Below are positions 7,539-15,353 of a stretch of 64,000 nucleotides of DNA, in pieces (position 1 is the stretch's first letter; each line of letters starts with the position of its first letter). The stretch covers positions 13,480-77,479 of the forward strand of contig JBJTJN010000059.1 in the NCBI GenBank assembly GCA_046095485.1, in the 5' to 3' direction. A program made the position numbers and the translations under genes. Source of the DNA: SYFI01 sp046095485. Its GTDB lineage: Bacteria; Actinomycetota; Thermoleophilia; Miltoncostaeales; Miltoncostaeaceae. The notes under the pieces are model-generated. The model was not told the origin of the DNA. It did not search any database and saw only the letters and a program-made list of their open reading frames with translations.

Positions 7539-7790
7539 ATGGTGGACGCGCAGGCACGGATCACCTCGAAGGGGCAGGTCACCATTCCCAAGCCGGTCCG
7601 CGATGCGCTCGGCCTGAGAGAGGGCGACGCGATCGTGTTCAGCGTCGATGACGGACGCGCAACCATCGCGAAGGCCGATGACCTCATCGCGCTTGCCGCA
7701 TCGGTGCCGGTGCCCGAAGCCGTCAAGGGCCTCGCGTGGAGCCAGGTGCTGCGCCGGGCACATCGGCACCTCGGCGAGGCGCCCCGCTGA
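7539..7790 (+). CDS. AbrB/MazE-type antitoxin of a PIN toxin-antitoxin pair
   Basis: An 83-residue protein with an N-terminal SpoVT/AbrB swapped-hairpin DNA-binding domain. ARITSKGQVTIPKPVRDALGL then REGDAIVFSVDDG is the canonical sequence of this fold (residues 4-45). The C-terminal part, LIALAASVPVPEAVKGLAW, is the usual toxin-wrapping helix region. It should neutralise the PIN ribonuclease encoded next and repress its own promoter. AAGGAGG precedes the ATG. The stop overlaps the inferred CTG start of the toxin gene (CTGA). Confidence 0.85.
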   Translation: MVDAQARITSKGQVTIPKPVRDALGLREGDAIVFSVDDGRATIAKADDLIALAASVPVPEAVKGLAWSQVLRRAHRHLGEAPR

Positions 7791-8179
7791 CGGCGTTCAT
7801 CGACACCAACATCATCATCCGCCACCTCACGGGCGACCCTCCCGGCATGGCCCGACGGGCCACAGCGGCGCTGGCATCAGGCGAGCCCCTGCTGCTGTGC
7901 GACGTCGTGCTGGCCGAGTGCATCTACGTGCTGGCCTCGGTCTACGAGGTGCCGAGCGCACGGGTGGCCCACCTCATGCGGTCTGTCATCGCCCACCCCA
8001 CCATCGTCACCATCGACACGCCGGTGCTGCTTCGGGCCCTCGCCATCTACGAGCACGAGCGCCTGGGCTTCGCCGACGCCTATCTCGCGGCGCAGGCCGA
8101 GGGCACGGGCGTGCGCGAGGTGCTCTCGTTCGATCGCGCGCTCGACCGGGTGACCGCGATCACCCGCCGCGAGCCCTGA
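7787..8179 (+). CDS. PIN-domain toxin (VapC-like ribonuclease), probable CTG start
   Basis: A 130-residue PIN-domain protein starting LTAFIDTNIIIRHLTGDPP, the standard N-terminus of VapC-type toxins paired with AbrB antitoxins. Acidic residues of the metal site are visible: Asp in FIDTN, Glu in VLAECIYVLA, Asp in LGFADAYLAA and Asp in VLSFDRALDRV. The family sequence begins exactly at a CTG (7787), with GAGG 7 nt upstream and a 4-nt CTGA overlap with the antitoxin stop. No ATG, GTG or TTG lies nearby in frame. The only alternative is ATG 7736, which would add 17 residues and overlap the antitoxin by 55 nt. Confidence 0.82.
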   Translation: MTAFIDTNIIIRHLTGDPPGMARRATAALASGEPLLLCDVVLAECIYVLASVYEVPSARVAHLMRSVIAHPTIVTIDTPVLLRALAIYEHERLGFADAYLAAQAEGTGVREVLSFDRALDRVTAITRREP

Positions 8180-8191
8180 TCGCGCGCCTGC

Positions 8192-8602
8192 TCAGCTGAT
8201 CTCGACCGGCTCCTCGGCGATCTGCTCGCCCTCGGGGGCCGAGCGCGCCAGGCGGAAGGCGCGGATGACCGGCTGGTCGGCATCCTGCAGCGACACGATC
8301 ACGTAGAGCGGCTGGTCGAAGAACGCCAGCTCCACGTCGGTCTTCGATGGGTACGCCGCCGACCGGGTGTGCGAGTGGTAGATGGCCACCAGGTCCTCGC
8401 CGGCGTCGTCGATGGCGTCCATGAGCTCCATCTGCTCGCGGGGGTCCATCACGTACATGAACGGGGTGCCCTCGGCGTTGGTGGTGGGCAGCACCCGGGT
8501 GGCGGTGTCGCCGTGCCCGGCGATGAGGCCGCAGCATTCGTTGGGGAACTCCGCGCGGGCGTGCGCGATCACCTGCTCGGCCAACTTCGCGGGCATCTTC
8601 AC
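8192..8602 (-). CDS. mec: JAMM/MPN+ metalloprotease, Mec-like (sulfur-carrier processing)
   Basis: A 136-residue JAB1/MPN+ zinc protease. The catalytic Glu lies in EFPNECCGLIAG, and the zinc motif HSHTRSAAYPSKTD matches H-x-H-x7-S-x2-D exactly. In Mycobacterium tuberculosis Mec cleaves cysteine from the CysO-Cys adduct; related QbsD trims residues beyond the Gly-Gly of a sulfur carrier. Here it is the last gene of a moeZ-like/cysO/cysM/mec run, so both jobs are plausible. GTG 8602 was taken as the start; ATG 8596 is equally possible. Confidence 0.85.
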   Translation of the reverse strand: MKMPAKLAEQVIAHARAEFPNECCGLIAGHGDTATRVLPTTNAEGTPFMYVMDPREQMELMDAIDDAGEDLVAIYHSHTRSAAYPSKTDVELAFFDQPLYVIVSLQDADQPVIRAFRLARSAPEGEQIAEEPVEIS

Positions 8603-8615
8603 GGCTGCGGTGCGG

Positions 8616-9581
8616 CTACCAGAAGACGCCGTTGTCGAGGGTCTCCTCGACGGCCTCGATCTCGTCGGTCCAGATGCCCGCCGAGAGGTACTTCCAGCCC
8701 CCATCGCACACGATGCCCACGATCGTGCCCTGGTCCATGCCCTTGGCCACGCGGGCGCACGTGTGGAATACCGCGCCGCTGGACACCCCCGCGAAGATTC
8801 CGTGCTCGTCGGCCAGGCGCCGGGTCATCACGATGGCGTCCATGTTCTCCACCAGCAGCTTCCGGTCGAGCTGCGAGAGGTCGAGGATGGGCGGGATGAA
8901 GCCGTCGTCGAGGCTGCGCAGGCCGCTCACCGGGTCGCCCTGCATGGGCTCGCAGGCGATGATCTGGATGTCCTCGCGGTGCTCCTTGAACCGGCGCGAC
9001 GACCCCATGAGGGTGCCGCCCGTGCCGAGGCCCGCCACGAAGGCGTCGATCTCGGGGCAGTCGCGCACGATCTCGGCGGCCGTGCCCTCGTAGTGGGCGC
9101 GCGGGTTGGCCGGGTTGCCGTACTGGAAGAGCATCGGGATGCCCTCCTGCTGCGACAGCCGCGTGGCCATCTCCACCGACCCGTTCGATCCGGTCTCGCC
9201 CGGGCTCTCCACGATCTCGGCGCCGTAGATCTGCAGCAGGCGCCGGCGCTCCTCGGTGACGTTGTCGGGCATCACGGCAACCAGCTTGTAGCCGCGCACC
9301 CGGGAGATCATGGCCAGCGAGATGCCCGTGTTGCCGGACGTCGGCTCCATGATGGTGTCGCCGGGGCGGATGATGCCGCGCTCCTCGGCATCGTCGATGA
9401 GGCTCTTGGCGGTGCGGTCCTTGATGGAGCCCGTGGGGTTGTGGCTCTCCATCTTGGCGAGGATTCGCACGTCGGGGTTGGGCGACAGGCTCGAGACGTC
9501 GATGAGCGGCGTCTCGCCGATGGACGCCACGATGTCCTCGGACACCTCCTGCGGCGGGGCCTCCAGGCCGGTGCGGCTCAT
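8616..9581 (-). CDS. cysM: CysM-type cysteine synthase (CysO-thiocarboxylate dependent)
   Basis: A 321-residue PLP enzyme of the cysteine synthase fold. PLP Lys lies in NPTGSIKDRTAKSL, the phosphate/substrate loop is EPTSGNTGISLAM, and the cofactor phosphate loop is AGLGTGGTLMG. It resembles M. tuberculosis CysM, which uses O-phosphoserine and the CysO thiocarboxylate rather than sulfide. LRSLDDGF carries an Arg where I recall that CysM binds the O-phosphoserine phosphate. The protein ends in an aromatic tail (NGVFW). The ATG overlaps the cysO stop (ATGA), and mec follows 13 nt downstream. The context strongly supports the sulfur-carrier route to cysteine. Confidence 0.9.
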   Translation of the reverse strand: MSRTGLEAPPQEVSEDIVASIGETPLIDVSSLSPNPDVRILAKMESHNPTGSIKDRTAKSLIDDAEERGIIRPGDTIMEPTSGNTGISLAMISRVRGYKLVAVMPDNVTEERRRLLQIYGAEIVESPGETGSNGSVEMATRLSQQEGIPMLFQYGNPANPRAHYEGTAAEIVRDCPEIDAFVAGLGTGGTLMGSSRRFKEHREDIQIIACEPMQGDPVSGLRSLDDGFIPPILDLSQLDRKLLVENMDAIVMTRRLADEHGIFAGVSSGAVFHTCARVAKGMDQGTIVGIVCDGGWKYLSAGIWTDEIEAVEETLDNGVFW

Positions 9582-9856
9582 GAGGCACCTCCCGCCATCG
9601 CGGGGAGGATCATCAGGGTGTCGCCATCACCCACCGGGGTGTCGGTCCACTCCAGCAGGCGGGCGTCCTCGTCGTTCACGTAGACGTTCACGTACTTGTG
9701 CAGCTCGCCGTCCGGCGTGAGGATCTGCGCCCCCACGGCCGGGTGCTGGTCGCACAGGTTGGTGAGCACCTCGCCCACCGTGGCGCCCGACACGTCGACG
9801 GTGCGCTCGCCGCCCACGGCCTGCCTGAGCACCGGAGGGATCTTCACGGTGCTCAC
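9578..9856 (-). CDS. cysO: CysO-like ubiquitin-fold sulfur carrier with a tail beyond Gly-Gly
   Basis: A 92-residue MoaD/ThiS-family protein. KYVNVYVNDEDARLLEW and DTPVGDGDTLMILPAMAGG are characteristic of CysO. CysO is adenylated by a MoeZ-type E1, sulfurated to a thiocarboxylate, and donates sulfur to CysM. The C-terminus is unusual: it reads AMAGGAS, so Ala-Ser follows the Gly-Gly that must be exposed. The last codons overlap the cysM ATG. The start is the GTG at 9856, which overlaps the upstream stop (GTGA). Confidence 0.88.
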   Translation of the reverse strand: MSTVKIPPVLRQAVGGERTVDVSGATVGEVLTNLCDQHPAVGAQILTPDGELHKYVNVYVNDEDARLLEWTDTPVGDGDTLMILPAMAGGAS

Positions 9857-11043
9857 GCGGTGGCACCCACGTGGTCGTGGCTGCCCACCCCGGCGCACCA
9901 GGCCTCGTAATCGCGCAGCTGCAGGTCGGCGTTGGGACCGCACGACGGGCAGTCGGGGTCGCGCCGCACCTTGAGCTCGGTGAAGGTCATGCCCAGGGCG
10001 TCGTAGATGAGCAGGCGGCCCGAGAGGGTGTCGCCCATGCCGAGCAGCACCTTGATGGCCTCGGTGGCCTGGATGTTCCCCATCACTCCGCAGAGCACGC
10101 CCAGCACGCCGGCCTCGCCGCACGAGGGCGCGAGGTCGGGCGGCGGCGGCTCGGGGACCAGGCACCGGTAGCACGGCCCCTCGTAGGGATTGAACACCGA
10201 CGCGTGGCCCTCGAAGCGCAGGATGCTCGCGTGCACCAGCGGGGTGCGGGTCATGAGCGAGGCATCGGCCAGCAGGTAGCGCGTGGGGAAGTTGTCAGCG
10301 CCGTCCACCACCACGTCGTACTGCTCGAGCAGGTCGAGCACGTTGTCGCGGTTCACGCGGAAGGGGTGAACGTTCACCTGCACCTCGGGGTTGAGCGCGC
10401 GGATGGCCTCGCGGGCGCTCTCGCCCTTGTTCATGCCGACGCGCTCGGTGGTGTGGATGATCTGCCGCTGCAGGTTGCTCTCATCCACCTCATCGTCGTC
10501 CACCAGGCCGATGGTGCCCACGCCGGCCGCGGCCAGGTAGTAGGCGGCGGGCGACCCCAGGCCGCCGGCGCCGATGAGCAGGGCCTTGCTGTCGAGCAGC
10601 TTGAGCTGGCCCTCCTCCCCCACCTCGGGGATCAGCACATGGCGCGAGTAGCGCGAGCGCTGCGCCGGGCTGAGGATGCGCGGCACCTCGACGGGGTAGT
10701 TGTTCTGCTTCCAGCGGGCGAACCCGCCGGCGAGGTTGGTGACGTTGGAGTAGCCCATGTCGGCGAGCGTCTTGGCCGCGAGCAGCGAGCGCTGGCCGCT
10801 GGCGCACGAGATGAGCAGCTCCTGGTCGAGGTCGCCGGCCGCGCCCGCGACGCGGCTCTCGAGGAACCCGCGCGGGATGTGCACGGCACCGGGCAGGTGG
10901 CCCTGGTCCCACTCCGCGGTCTCGCGGACGTCGATGATGAGGGGACCGTCGCCGGCCTCCACCCGCGGGGCCACCTCGGAGGGCTCCACCTCGGGGATGA
11001 CCTCGCGTGCCGTCGCGAGGAGGTCCTGGTAGCTCGGGGACAT
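9853..11043 (-). CDS. Rhodanese-E1 fusion, MoeZ-like sulfur-carrier activating enzyme (inverted domain order)
   Basis: A 396-residue fusion. Residues about 5-115 are a rhodanese domain (LIIDVRETAEWDQGHLPGAV, active-site loop ISCASGQRS with the persulfide Cys). Residues about 125-385 are a ThiF/MoeB-type adenylating domain with the nucleotide loop LLIGAGGLGSPAAYYL. The adenylating domain has two zinc CxxC pairs (CYRC and CPSC). It should adenylate CysO and load sulfur from the rhodanese Cys. In M. tuberculosis MoeZ the rhodanese is C-terminal; here it is N-terminal. The ATG at 11043 fits the domain start; the extra frame upstream is AT-rich leader. A -10-like TACTAT lies at 11094-11089. Confidence 0.87.
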   Translation of the reverse strand: MSPSYQDLLATAREVIPEVEPSEVAPRVEAGDGPLIIDVRETAEWDQGHLPGAVHIPRGFLESRVAGAAGDLDQELLISCASGQRSLLAAKTLADMGYSNVTNLAGGFARWKQNNYPVEVPRILSPAQRSRYSRHVLIPEVGEEGQLKLLDSKALLIGAGGLGSPAAYYLAAAGVGTIGLVDDDEVDESNLQRQIIHTTERVGMNKGESAREAIRALNPEVQVNVHPFRVNRDNVLDLLEQYDVVVDGADNFPTRYLLADASLMTRTPLVHASILRFEGHASVFNPYEGPCYRCLVPEPPPPDLAPSCGEAGVLGVLCGVMGNIQATEAIKVLLGMGDTLSGRLLIYDALGMTFTELKVRRDPDCPSCGPNADLQLRDYEAWCAGVGSHDHVGATA

Positions 11044-11190
11044 GCGGTTATTCGCCTCGTTACTCGTTTCCCTGAAAAACCCAAGGCAATAGTAGCAATT
11101 AGCCCGAGAGGGTCGCCGAGGGCGTAACCTCGGAACCCCTGAGGGCCGCCGACCATACCGGGCGAATGGCCGCATGGAGGGGCGAACGGC

Positions 11191-11520
11191 GTGTCTGAGA
11201 CCATCCCGAAGAGCGAGTTCGTGAACCCCGACGCCCGGGTGCGCTGCACAACGCCCGAGTGCTGGGGCGACCTGGTGCTCTTCCCCACCGGCAACACCGA
11301 CCAGGACGGCATCCCGGAGTTCGCCAACGCCACGCTGTGCCCGCTGTGCATGACGGGGTTCGAACTCGATCCCGACATCACCGATCGCGACCTCTTCCTG
11401 CGCGTGTCATGGATGCGCGCCAACCCCGGCGCGCCGCTGCCCGACGAGGTGCGACCCGAGGACATCGGCGGTGAGGGCGGCGCATCGGGCGGCGACGACG
11501 CGGGTGGGGGGCAGCCCTGA
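11191..11520 (+). CDS. Small protein with a possible zinc ribbon, unknown function
   Basis: A 109-residue acidic protein of unknown function. Cysteines in VRCTTPECWG and LCPLCMTGFELD form a C-x4-C ... C-x2-C arrangement that could bind zinc. The C-terminal 25 residues are Gly/Asp-rich and probably disordered. The GTG at 11191 has GGAGGGG about 9 nt upstream. The gene leads a run of + strand genes, and its stop overlaps the inferred CTG start of rarA. Confidence 0.6.
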   Translation: MSETIPKSEFVNPDARVRCTTPECWGDLVLFPTGNTDQDGIPEFANATLCPLCMTGFELDPDITDRDLFLRVSWMRANPGAPLPDEVRPEDIGGEGGASGGDDAGGGQP

Positions 11521-12884
11521 GCAACGTTCCCGACCTGTTCGGTGACGCCGTGGAGCAGGCGCTCAGCGGAACGCGTCCCCTGGCCGCGCGCATGCGACCG
11601 GCGTCGCTCGACGAGGTGGCGGGCCACGCCGACCACCTGGGCGCCGAGGGATTCCTGCGCCGGGCGATCGCCGACGACGACGTCCCATCGCTCATCCTCT
11701 ACGGACCACCCGGCACCGGCAAGACCACGCTCGCCCGGGTGGTGGCCACCAGCACGCGGGCTGAGTTCGAGGAGCTCTCGGCCGTGTCGGCGGGTCTCGC
11801 CGACGTGCGGGCCGTCATGCAGCGCGCACGCGACCGGCTGGCGGCGGGCACGCGCACCGTGCTGTTCATCGACGAGATCCACCGCTTCACCAAGAGCCAG
11901 CAGGACGCCCTGCTGCCGGCGGTGGAGGACGGCCTCGTGGTGCTCATCGGCGCCACCACAGAGAACCCCTATTACGAGGTGAACGCCGCGCTGGTGTCGC
12001 GGATGCGCGTGCTGCAGCTGGAGTCGCTGGCGCCCGAGGACATCCTCGCCCTGGTGGAGCGCGCGATATCGGACGACCGCGGACTGGCCGGCACGGTCAC
12101 GGTCGACCGGGAGGCGCGCGAGGTGATCGTGCGCATGTCGGGGGGCGACGCCCGCTACGCGCTCAACCTGCTCGAGGCATCCGCCGGGCTGGCCGGCGAC
12201 GGGCCCGTGACCTCCGCGGTGGTGGAGCGCGCCGCCGGCGGGCGGGCCGTGGTGTACGACAAGGACGGCGACCAGCACTACAACGTGATCTCGGCGTTCA
12301 TCAAGTCGCTGCGCGGCAGTGATCCGGACGCCGCGCTCTACTGGATGGCCGTCATGCTCGAGGGCGGCGAGGACCCGAAGTTCATCGCCCGCCGCATGAT
12401 CGTGGCCGCCAGCGAGGACATCGGCAACGCCGACCCGCGGGCGCTCGAGGTGGCCGTGGCGGCCGCGCGCGCGCTGGAGTTCGTGGGGCTGCCCGAGGCG
12501 CGCATCAACCTGGCGCAGGCGGCCACGTACCTGGCGCTGGCACCCAAGAGCGACGCCGCCTACCGGGGCATCGACGCGGCAATCGCGCAGGTGCAGGGCG
12601 AGGGCGCGCGGGTGCCCCCCATCGCGCTTCGCGACGCCAGCTCCACCAACCGCCGCAACCTGGGCCACGGCGCCGGCTACGTGAACCCGCACGGCACGCC
12701 GGGGCGCGTCACCGGCGACTCGTGCATGCCCGAGGGCATGGAGGACGTGCGCTTCTACGAGCCCGGTGGGGTGGGCCCTGAGGGCGAGCTCGCGGCGCGG
12801 CTGGCGGCCCTGCGCGCCCGTGCGCGGGGCGCCGCCGGGTTTGACACCATGCCGCCGTCACCGGACCGGGAGGACGACGGGTGA
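11517..12884 (+). CDS. rarA: Replication-associated recombination protein RarA (MgsA) AAA+ ATPase
   Basis: A AAA+ clamp-loader-like ATPase that acts at stalled replication forks. LAARMRPASLDEVAGHADHL opens the AAA domain. Walker A is GPPGTGKTTLARVVA, Walker B/sensor is LFIDEIHRFTKSQQDALL, and GATTENPYYEVNAALVSRM is a family signature. The C-terminal half (IVAASEDIGNADPRAL; LAPKSDAAYRGIDAAI) is the MgsA tetramerisation domain. Family members start with a short DLF-type motif. Here SNVPDLFGDAVEQ lies in frame upstream of the first GTG (11550), with only a CTG (11517) as start. That CTG overlaps the upstream stop as CTGA and has GGGGGG before it. I annotate from the CTG (455 aa); from the GTG it would be 444 aa. 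Confidence 0.9.
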   Translation: MSNVPDLFGDAVEQALSGTRPLAARMRPASLDEVAGHADHLGAEGFLRRAIADDDVPSLILYGPPGTGKTTLARVVATSTRAEFEELSAVSAGLADVRAVMQRARDRLAAGTRTVLFIDEIHRFTKSQQDALLPAVEDGLVVLIGATTENPYYEVNAALVSRMRVLQLESLAPEDILALVERAISDDRGLAGTVTVDREAREVIVRMSGGDARYALNLLEASAGLAGDGPVTSAVVERAAGGRAVVYDKDGDQHYNVISAFIKSLRGSDPDAALYWMAVMLEGGEDPKFIARRMIVAASEDIGNADPRALEVAVAAARALEFVGLPEARINLAQAATYLALAPKSDAAYRGIDAAIAQVQGEGARVPPIALRDASSTNRRNLGHGAGYVNPHGTPGRVTGDSCMPEGMEDVRFYEPGGVGPEGELAARLAALRARARGAAGFDTMPPSPDREDDG

Positions 12885-13549
12885 GCATCGAGGTGCAGGT
12901 GGGGCCGATGTCGGCGGGCGAGTTCCGCCGGCTGTTCCGCTACGCGGAGGCCGAGTCGTCGGGCGAGCGCGTGCAGGGCAAGGCTGAGGACCCCCTGCGC
13001 ACGGTGGCCGAGATCATCGTCCGGTACGGCGGAACGGCGCAGGGCGAGGAGGTCTTCCGGGTGTCGCTGCCCGACGACGCCGATGACGAGATCTTCGCCA
13101 TCCGCGCGTCGCTCATCCGCGAGGGGGTATCCCACCGGCTCGAGCAGCAGCTGGACGGCGGGCTCACCGAGGAGGTCTCGTGGCACACGCACGGCGACCA
13201 CGACCACGAGCGCGCGGTGGTGCGCACGCGGCGCGGCGACGTGGCCCTGCTGGCGGCCGCCTGGGCCGAGATGGCCGTGACGTGCCCCGACATGGAGATC
13301 CGCGATCGCCTCAACGACTACTTCTACGTCGACGCCACGGGTCACCACATGACGGAGATCCCGCTCGACGCGGACGAGGGGATCCCCGACGACGACCGCG
13401 AGGTGGGCGGCGTTCCGCTGCTGCTGGGCGACGAGTGGGCGCTGGTGGCCCGCTACCACGGCGACCTGGAGCTGCGCGACCGCCTGAACGACCTCTTCGC
13501 GGGTCGCCGCGAGCTGGGCGTGCCGGGCGAGCCCGACGAGCTCGGATAG
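12881..13549 (+). CDS. Hypothetical protein with an internal RDRLND repeat
   Basis: A 222-residue acidic soluble protein that I do not recognise. It contains a His-rich turn (WHTHGDHDHERAV) near residue 105. A short repeat, EIRDRLNDYF near residue 140 and ELRDRLNDLF near residue 203, suggests two related helical units. There is no signal peptide or membrane segment. It overlaps rarA (GTGA) and lies 4 nt before the thyX-like gene, so it is part of the same transcription unit. Confidence 0.6.
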   Translation: MSIEVQVGPMSAGEFRRLFRYAEAESSGERVQGKAEDPLRTVAEIIVRYGGTAQGEEVFRVSLPDDADDEIFAIRASLIREGVSHRLEQQLDGGLTEEVSWHTHGDHDHERAVVRTRRGDVALLAAAWAEMAVTCPDMEIRDRLNDYFYVDATGHHMTEIPLDADEGIPDDDREVGGVPLLLGDEWALVARYHGDLELRDRLNDLFAGRRELGVPGEPDELG

Positions 13550-13553
13550 CGCC

Positions 13554-15353
13554 ATGGCCCCGGGCGGCGACCTCAGCGCGGACGAGCGCGCGCGCGTCGC
13601 GCCCTATGTGACCGACCCCGAGGGCCCGGTGTTCGCGCTGCGCGGCCTGCCCGAGGCCGTGAAGGGCGCGCTGTTCGCCCGCTACTCGCGAAGCCCCAAC
13701 TCGGTGCGGCGAATCCTGCTGGAGGAGTTCCTGCCCGATTCCGCGGGAGCCCCTCCCGGAAGCACGGAGAGCGTGACTGGCACCGGAACGGTGCACGTGA
13801 CTGGCACCGGCACGGTGCCTGTCACGGGGGTTCCGCCAGAGGCCCCCTCCGACGTAGGCACCGACCGCGCCCGGGACTTCTTCCAGCGCGTGCTTGCCGA
13901 CTACGGCGACGACTCCGTGGCGCAGCTCGGCGGCGCCCACGTGGCGATGGAGGGCGTGAGCAACGTGCTCACCAAGGTGATCGAGTGGGGACGCCTGGCG
14001 TCGTACCTGGAGCAGTCCACCCGCTACGTGCCCTACACCGACCAGGTGGACGGCCGCTGGAAGTACGTGCGCCCGCCCGGCATCTCAGCCCATCCCGAGT
14101 TGCTGGCCCGCTACGAGGCCGTGCTCGACGACGCCTTCGCCACCTACTCGCGGCTGTTCGAGGCCGTGCTCGATCACCTGGTGGCCGAAGACGACTCGGG
14201 CGAGGACGACGCCGCGGCCCGCCGGGCGTTGCGCGCCCGCGCGCTCGATGCCGTGCGCGGCCTGCTGCCCGCGGCCACCACCGCGAACCTGGGCGTGTAC
14301 GCGTCGGGGCAGGCGTGGGAGCAGCTGATCATCCGCCTGCGCGCGCACCCGCTGGCCGAGGCGCGCGAGGCCGGCGACCTGGTGCTCACCGCGCTGCGCG
14401 AGGTGATCCCCGACTTCCTCACCCGGGTGGACCGCCCGGACCGCGGGGAGCGCACGGGCGCGTACCGCCGGGCCACCGAGCAGCGCGCGGCGGCGATGTG
14501 GGAGGAGCTGGCCGCAGGCGCAGAGAGCGTGACTGGCACCGGAACGGTGCCTGTCACGGGGGTTGGGGCCACGGGAACCCCGGTGACAGTCACCGTTCCG
14601 GTGACAGTCACCCCCTCGGGTGCTCCGTCCGCCACCCCTGGCGCCCCGTCCGCGGCAGCTGCGGTTCGGCTGGTCGACCATGAACCCGATGGGGAGCGGC
14701 GCGTGCTTGCCCATGCGCTGTGGCCGGAGTCCGGGTGCACGATCGATGAGGTGCGCGCCCGGGTGGACACGCTCGACGGCTCCGCGGTGCGCAGCGCGCT
14801 GGCGCAGTGGGCCGCGGGGCGCGCCGATCGTCGCGAGCGGCCCGGGCGCGCGCTCGAGGCCACCTCGTACCTGTTCGAGGTCACGTGCGACTACGGCGCC
14901 TACCGCGACCTGCAGCGCCATCGCATCCTCACGCTCGAGGCCCAGCCGCTCGGCGCCGACCTCGGGTGGGAACCGTCGCCCGACGTGCAGGCCGCAGGGC
15001 TGGCCGACGAGTTCGCGCGGGTGAACGAGGCCTCGGCCGATCTGTGGCGCGAGGTGCTCGCCGTGGTGCCGGAGGAGGCGCCCTACGCGGTGACCATGGC
15101 GCACCGCCTGCGCTTCGCCATGCGCATGAACGCCCGCGAGGCCATGCACCTGATCGAGCTGCGCAGCCAGCCCCAGGGCCACGCGGCCTACCGGCGCGTT
15201 GCGCAGGACATGCTCGTGGCCATCCGCGACGACGCCGGGCAGCCGGGCATCGCCGATCTCATGGGCTTCACCGACATGTCGGGCGAGGGCGGTCGGCTGG
15301 CGCAGGAGCGGCGCACGGAGGCCCGGCGCACCGCTGATACCGTGGATTCCTGA
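13554..15353 (+). CDS. ThyX-family (FAD-dependent thymidylate synthase-like) two-domain protein with in-frame palindromic repeats
   Basis: A 599-residue protein related to flavin-dependent thymidylate synthase. RYSRSPNSVRRILLEEFL (near residue 44) and LQRHRILTLEAQPLG (near residue 453) resemble the substrate and FAD RHR motifs. Canonical ThyX is about 220-250 residues, so this is a long, apparently duplicated form, and it may not be a standard thymidylate synthase. Two low-complexity inserts, at residues about 73-94 and 325-355, read as VTGTGTV-type repeats. They are encoded by palindromic DNA of a repeat family also found between genes. They lie outside the recognisable motifs and keep the frame. 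The stop overlaps the next ATG (TGATG). Confidence 0.72.
   Translation: MAPGGDLSADERARVAPYVTDPEGPVFALRGLPEAVKGALFARYSRSPNSVRRILLEEFLPDSAGAPPGSTESVTGTGTVHVTGTGTVPVTGVPPEAPSDVGTDRARDFFQRVLADYGDDSVAQLGGAHVAMEGVSNVLTKVIEWGRLASYLEQSTRYVPYTDQVDGRWKYVRPPGISAHPELLARYEAVLDDAFATYSRLFEAVLDHLVAEDDSGEDDAAARRALRARALDAVRGLLPAATTANLGVYASGQAWEQLIIRLRAHPLAEAREAGDLVLTALREVIPDFLTRVDRPDRGERTGAYRRATEQRAAAMWEELAAGAESVTGTGTVPVTGVGATGTPVTVTVPVTVTPSGAPSATPGAPSAAAAVRLVDHEPDGERRVLAHALWPESGCTIDEVRARVDTLDGSAVRSALAQWAAGRADRRERPGRALEATSYLFEVTCDYGAYRDLQRHRILTLEAQPLGADLGWEPSPDVQAAGLADEFARVNEASADLWREVLAVVPEEAPYAVTMAHRLRFAMRMNAREAMHLIELRSQPQGHAAYRRVAQDMLVAIRDDAGQPGIADLMGFTDMSGEGGRLAQERRTEARRTADTVDS
13773..13832. repeat. In-frame palindromic repeat (REP-like), copy A, two units
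   Basis: Two tandem units start with GTGACTGGCACCGG, at 13773 and 13797. The second closes as CGGTGCCTGTCAC-GGGGGTT, so left and right halves pair to form a hairpin of about 13 bp with one mismatch. The GGGGGTT end, read on the other strand, is the AACCCC end shared by the other copies. It is translated as part of the thyX-like protein. Confidence 0.75.
14529..14612. repeat. In-frame palindromic repeats (REP-like), copies B and C
   Basis: At 14529-14557 a 29-nt palindrome runs from GTGACTGGCACCG to CGGTGCCTGTCAC and is followed by GGGGGTT. At 14582-14612 two GGTGACAGTCACC palindromes stand in tandem, separated by GTTCC and ending in CCCCC. All are read in frame by the thyX-like gene. No stop codon is introduced in this frame. 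Confidence 0.75.
15338..15343 (+). promoter_or_regulatory. Internal -10-like hexamer TACCGT before the DUF1385 gene
   Basis: TACCGT at the end of the thyX-like gene ends 9 nt before the ATG at 15353. It could give a leaderless internal transcript in addition to read-through. Confidence 0.35.

Noticed and set aside
11044..11100. A cysteine or SAM riboswitch in the A/T-rich leader of the rhodanese-E1 gene
   Set aside because: The leader is only about 40 nt after the likely -10 and contains no fold or conserved box that I could match; only a 3-bp CCT/AGG pairing is visible.
13554..15353. thyX-like gene as a pseudogene disrupted by repeats
   Set aside because: The frame is uninterrupted over 599 codons, both inserts are in frame, and the motifs on each side of them are intact.
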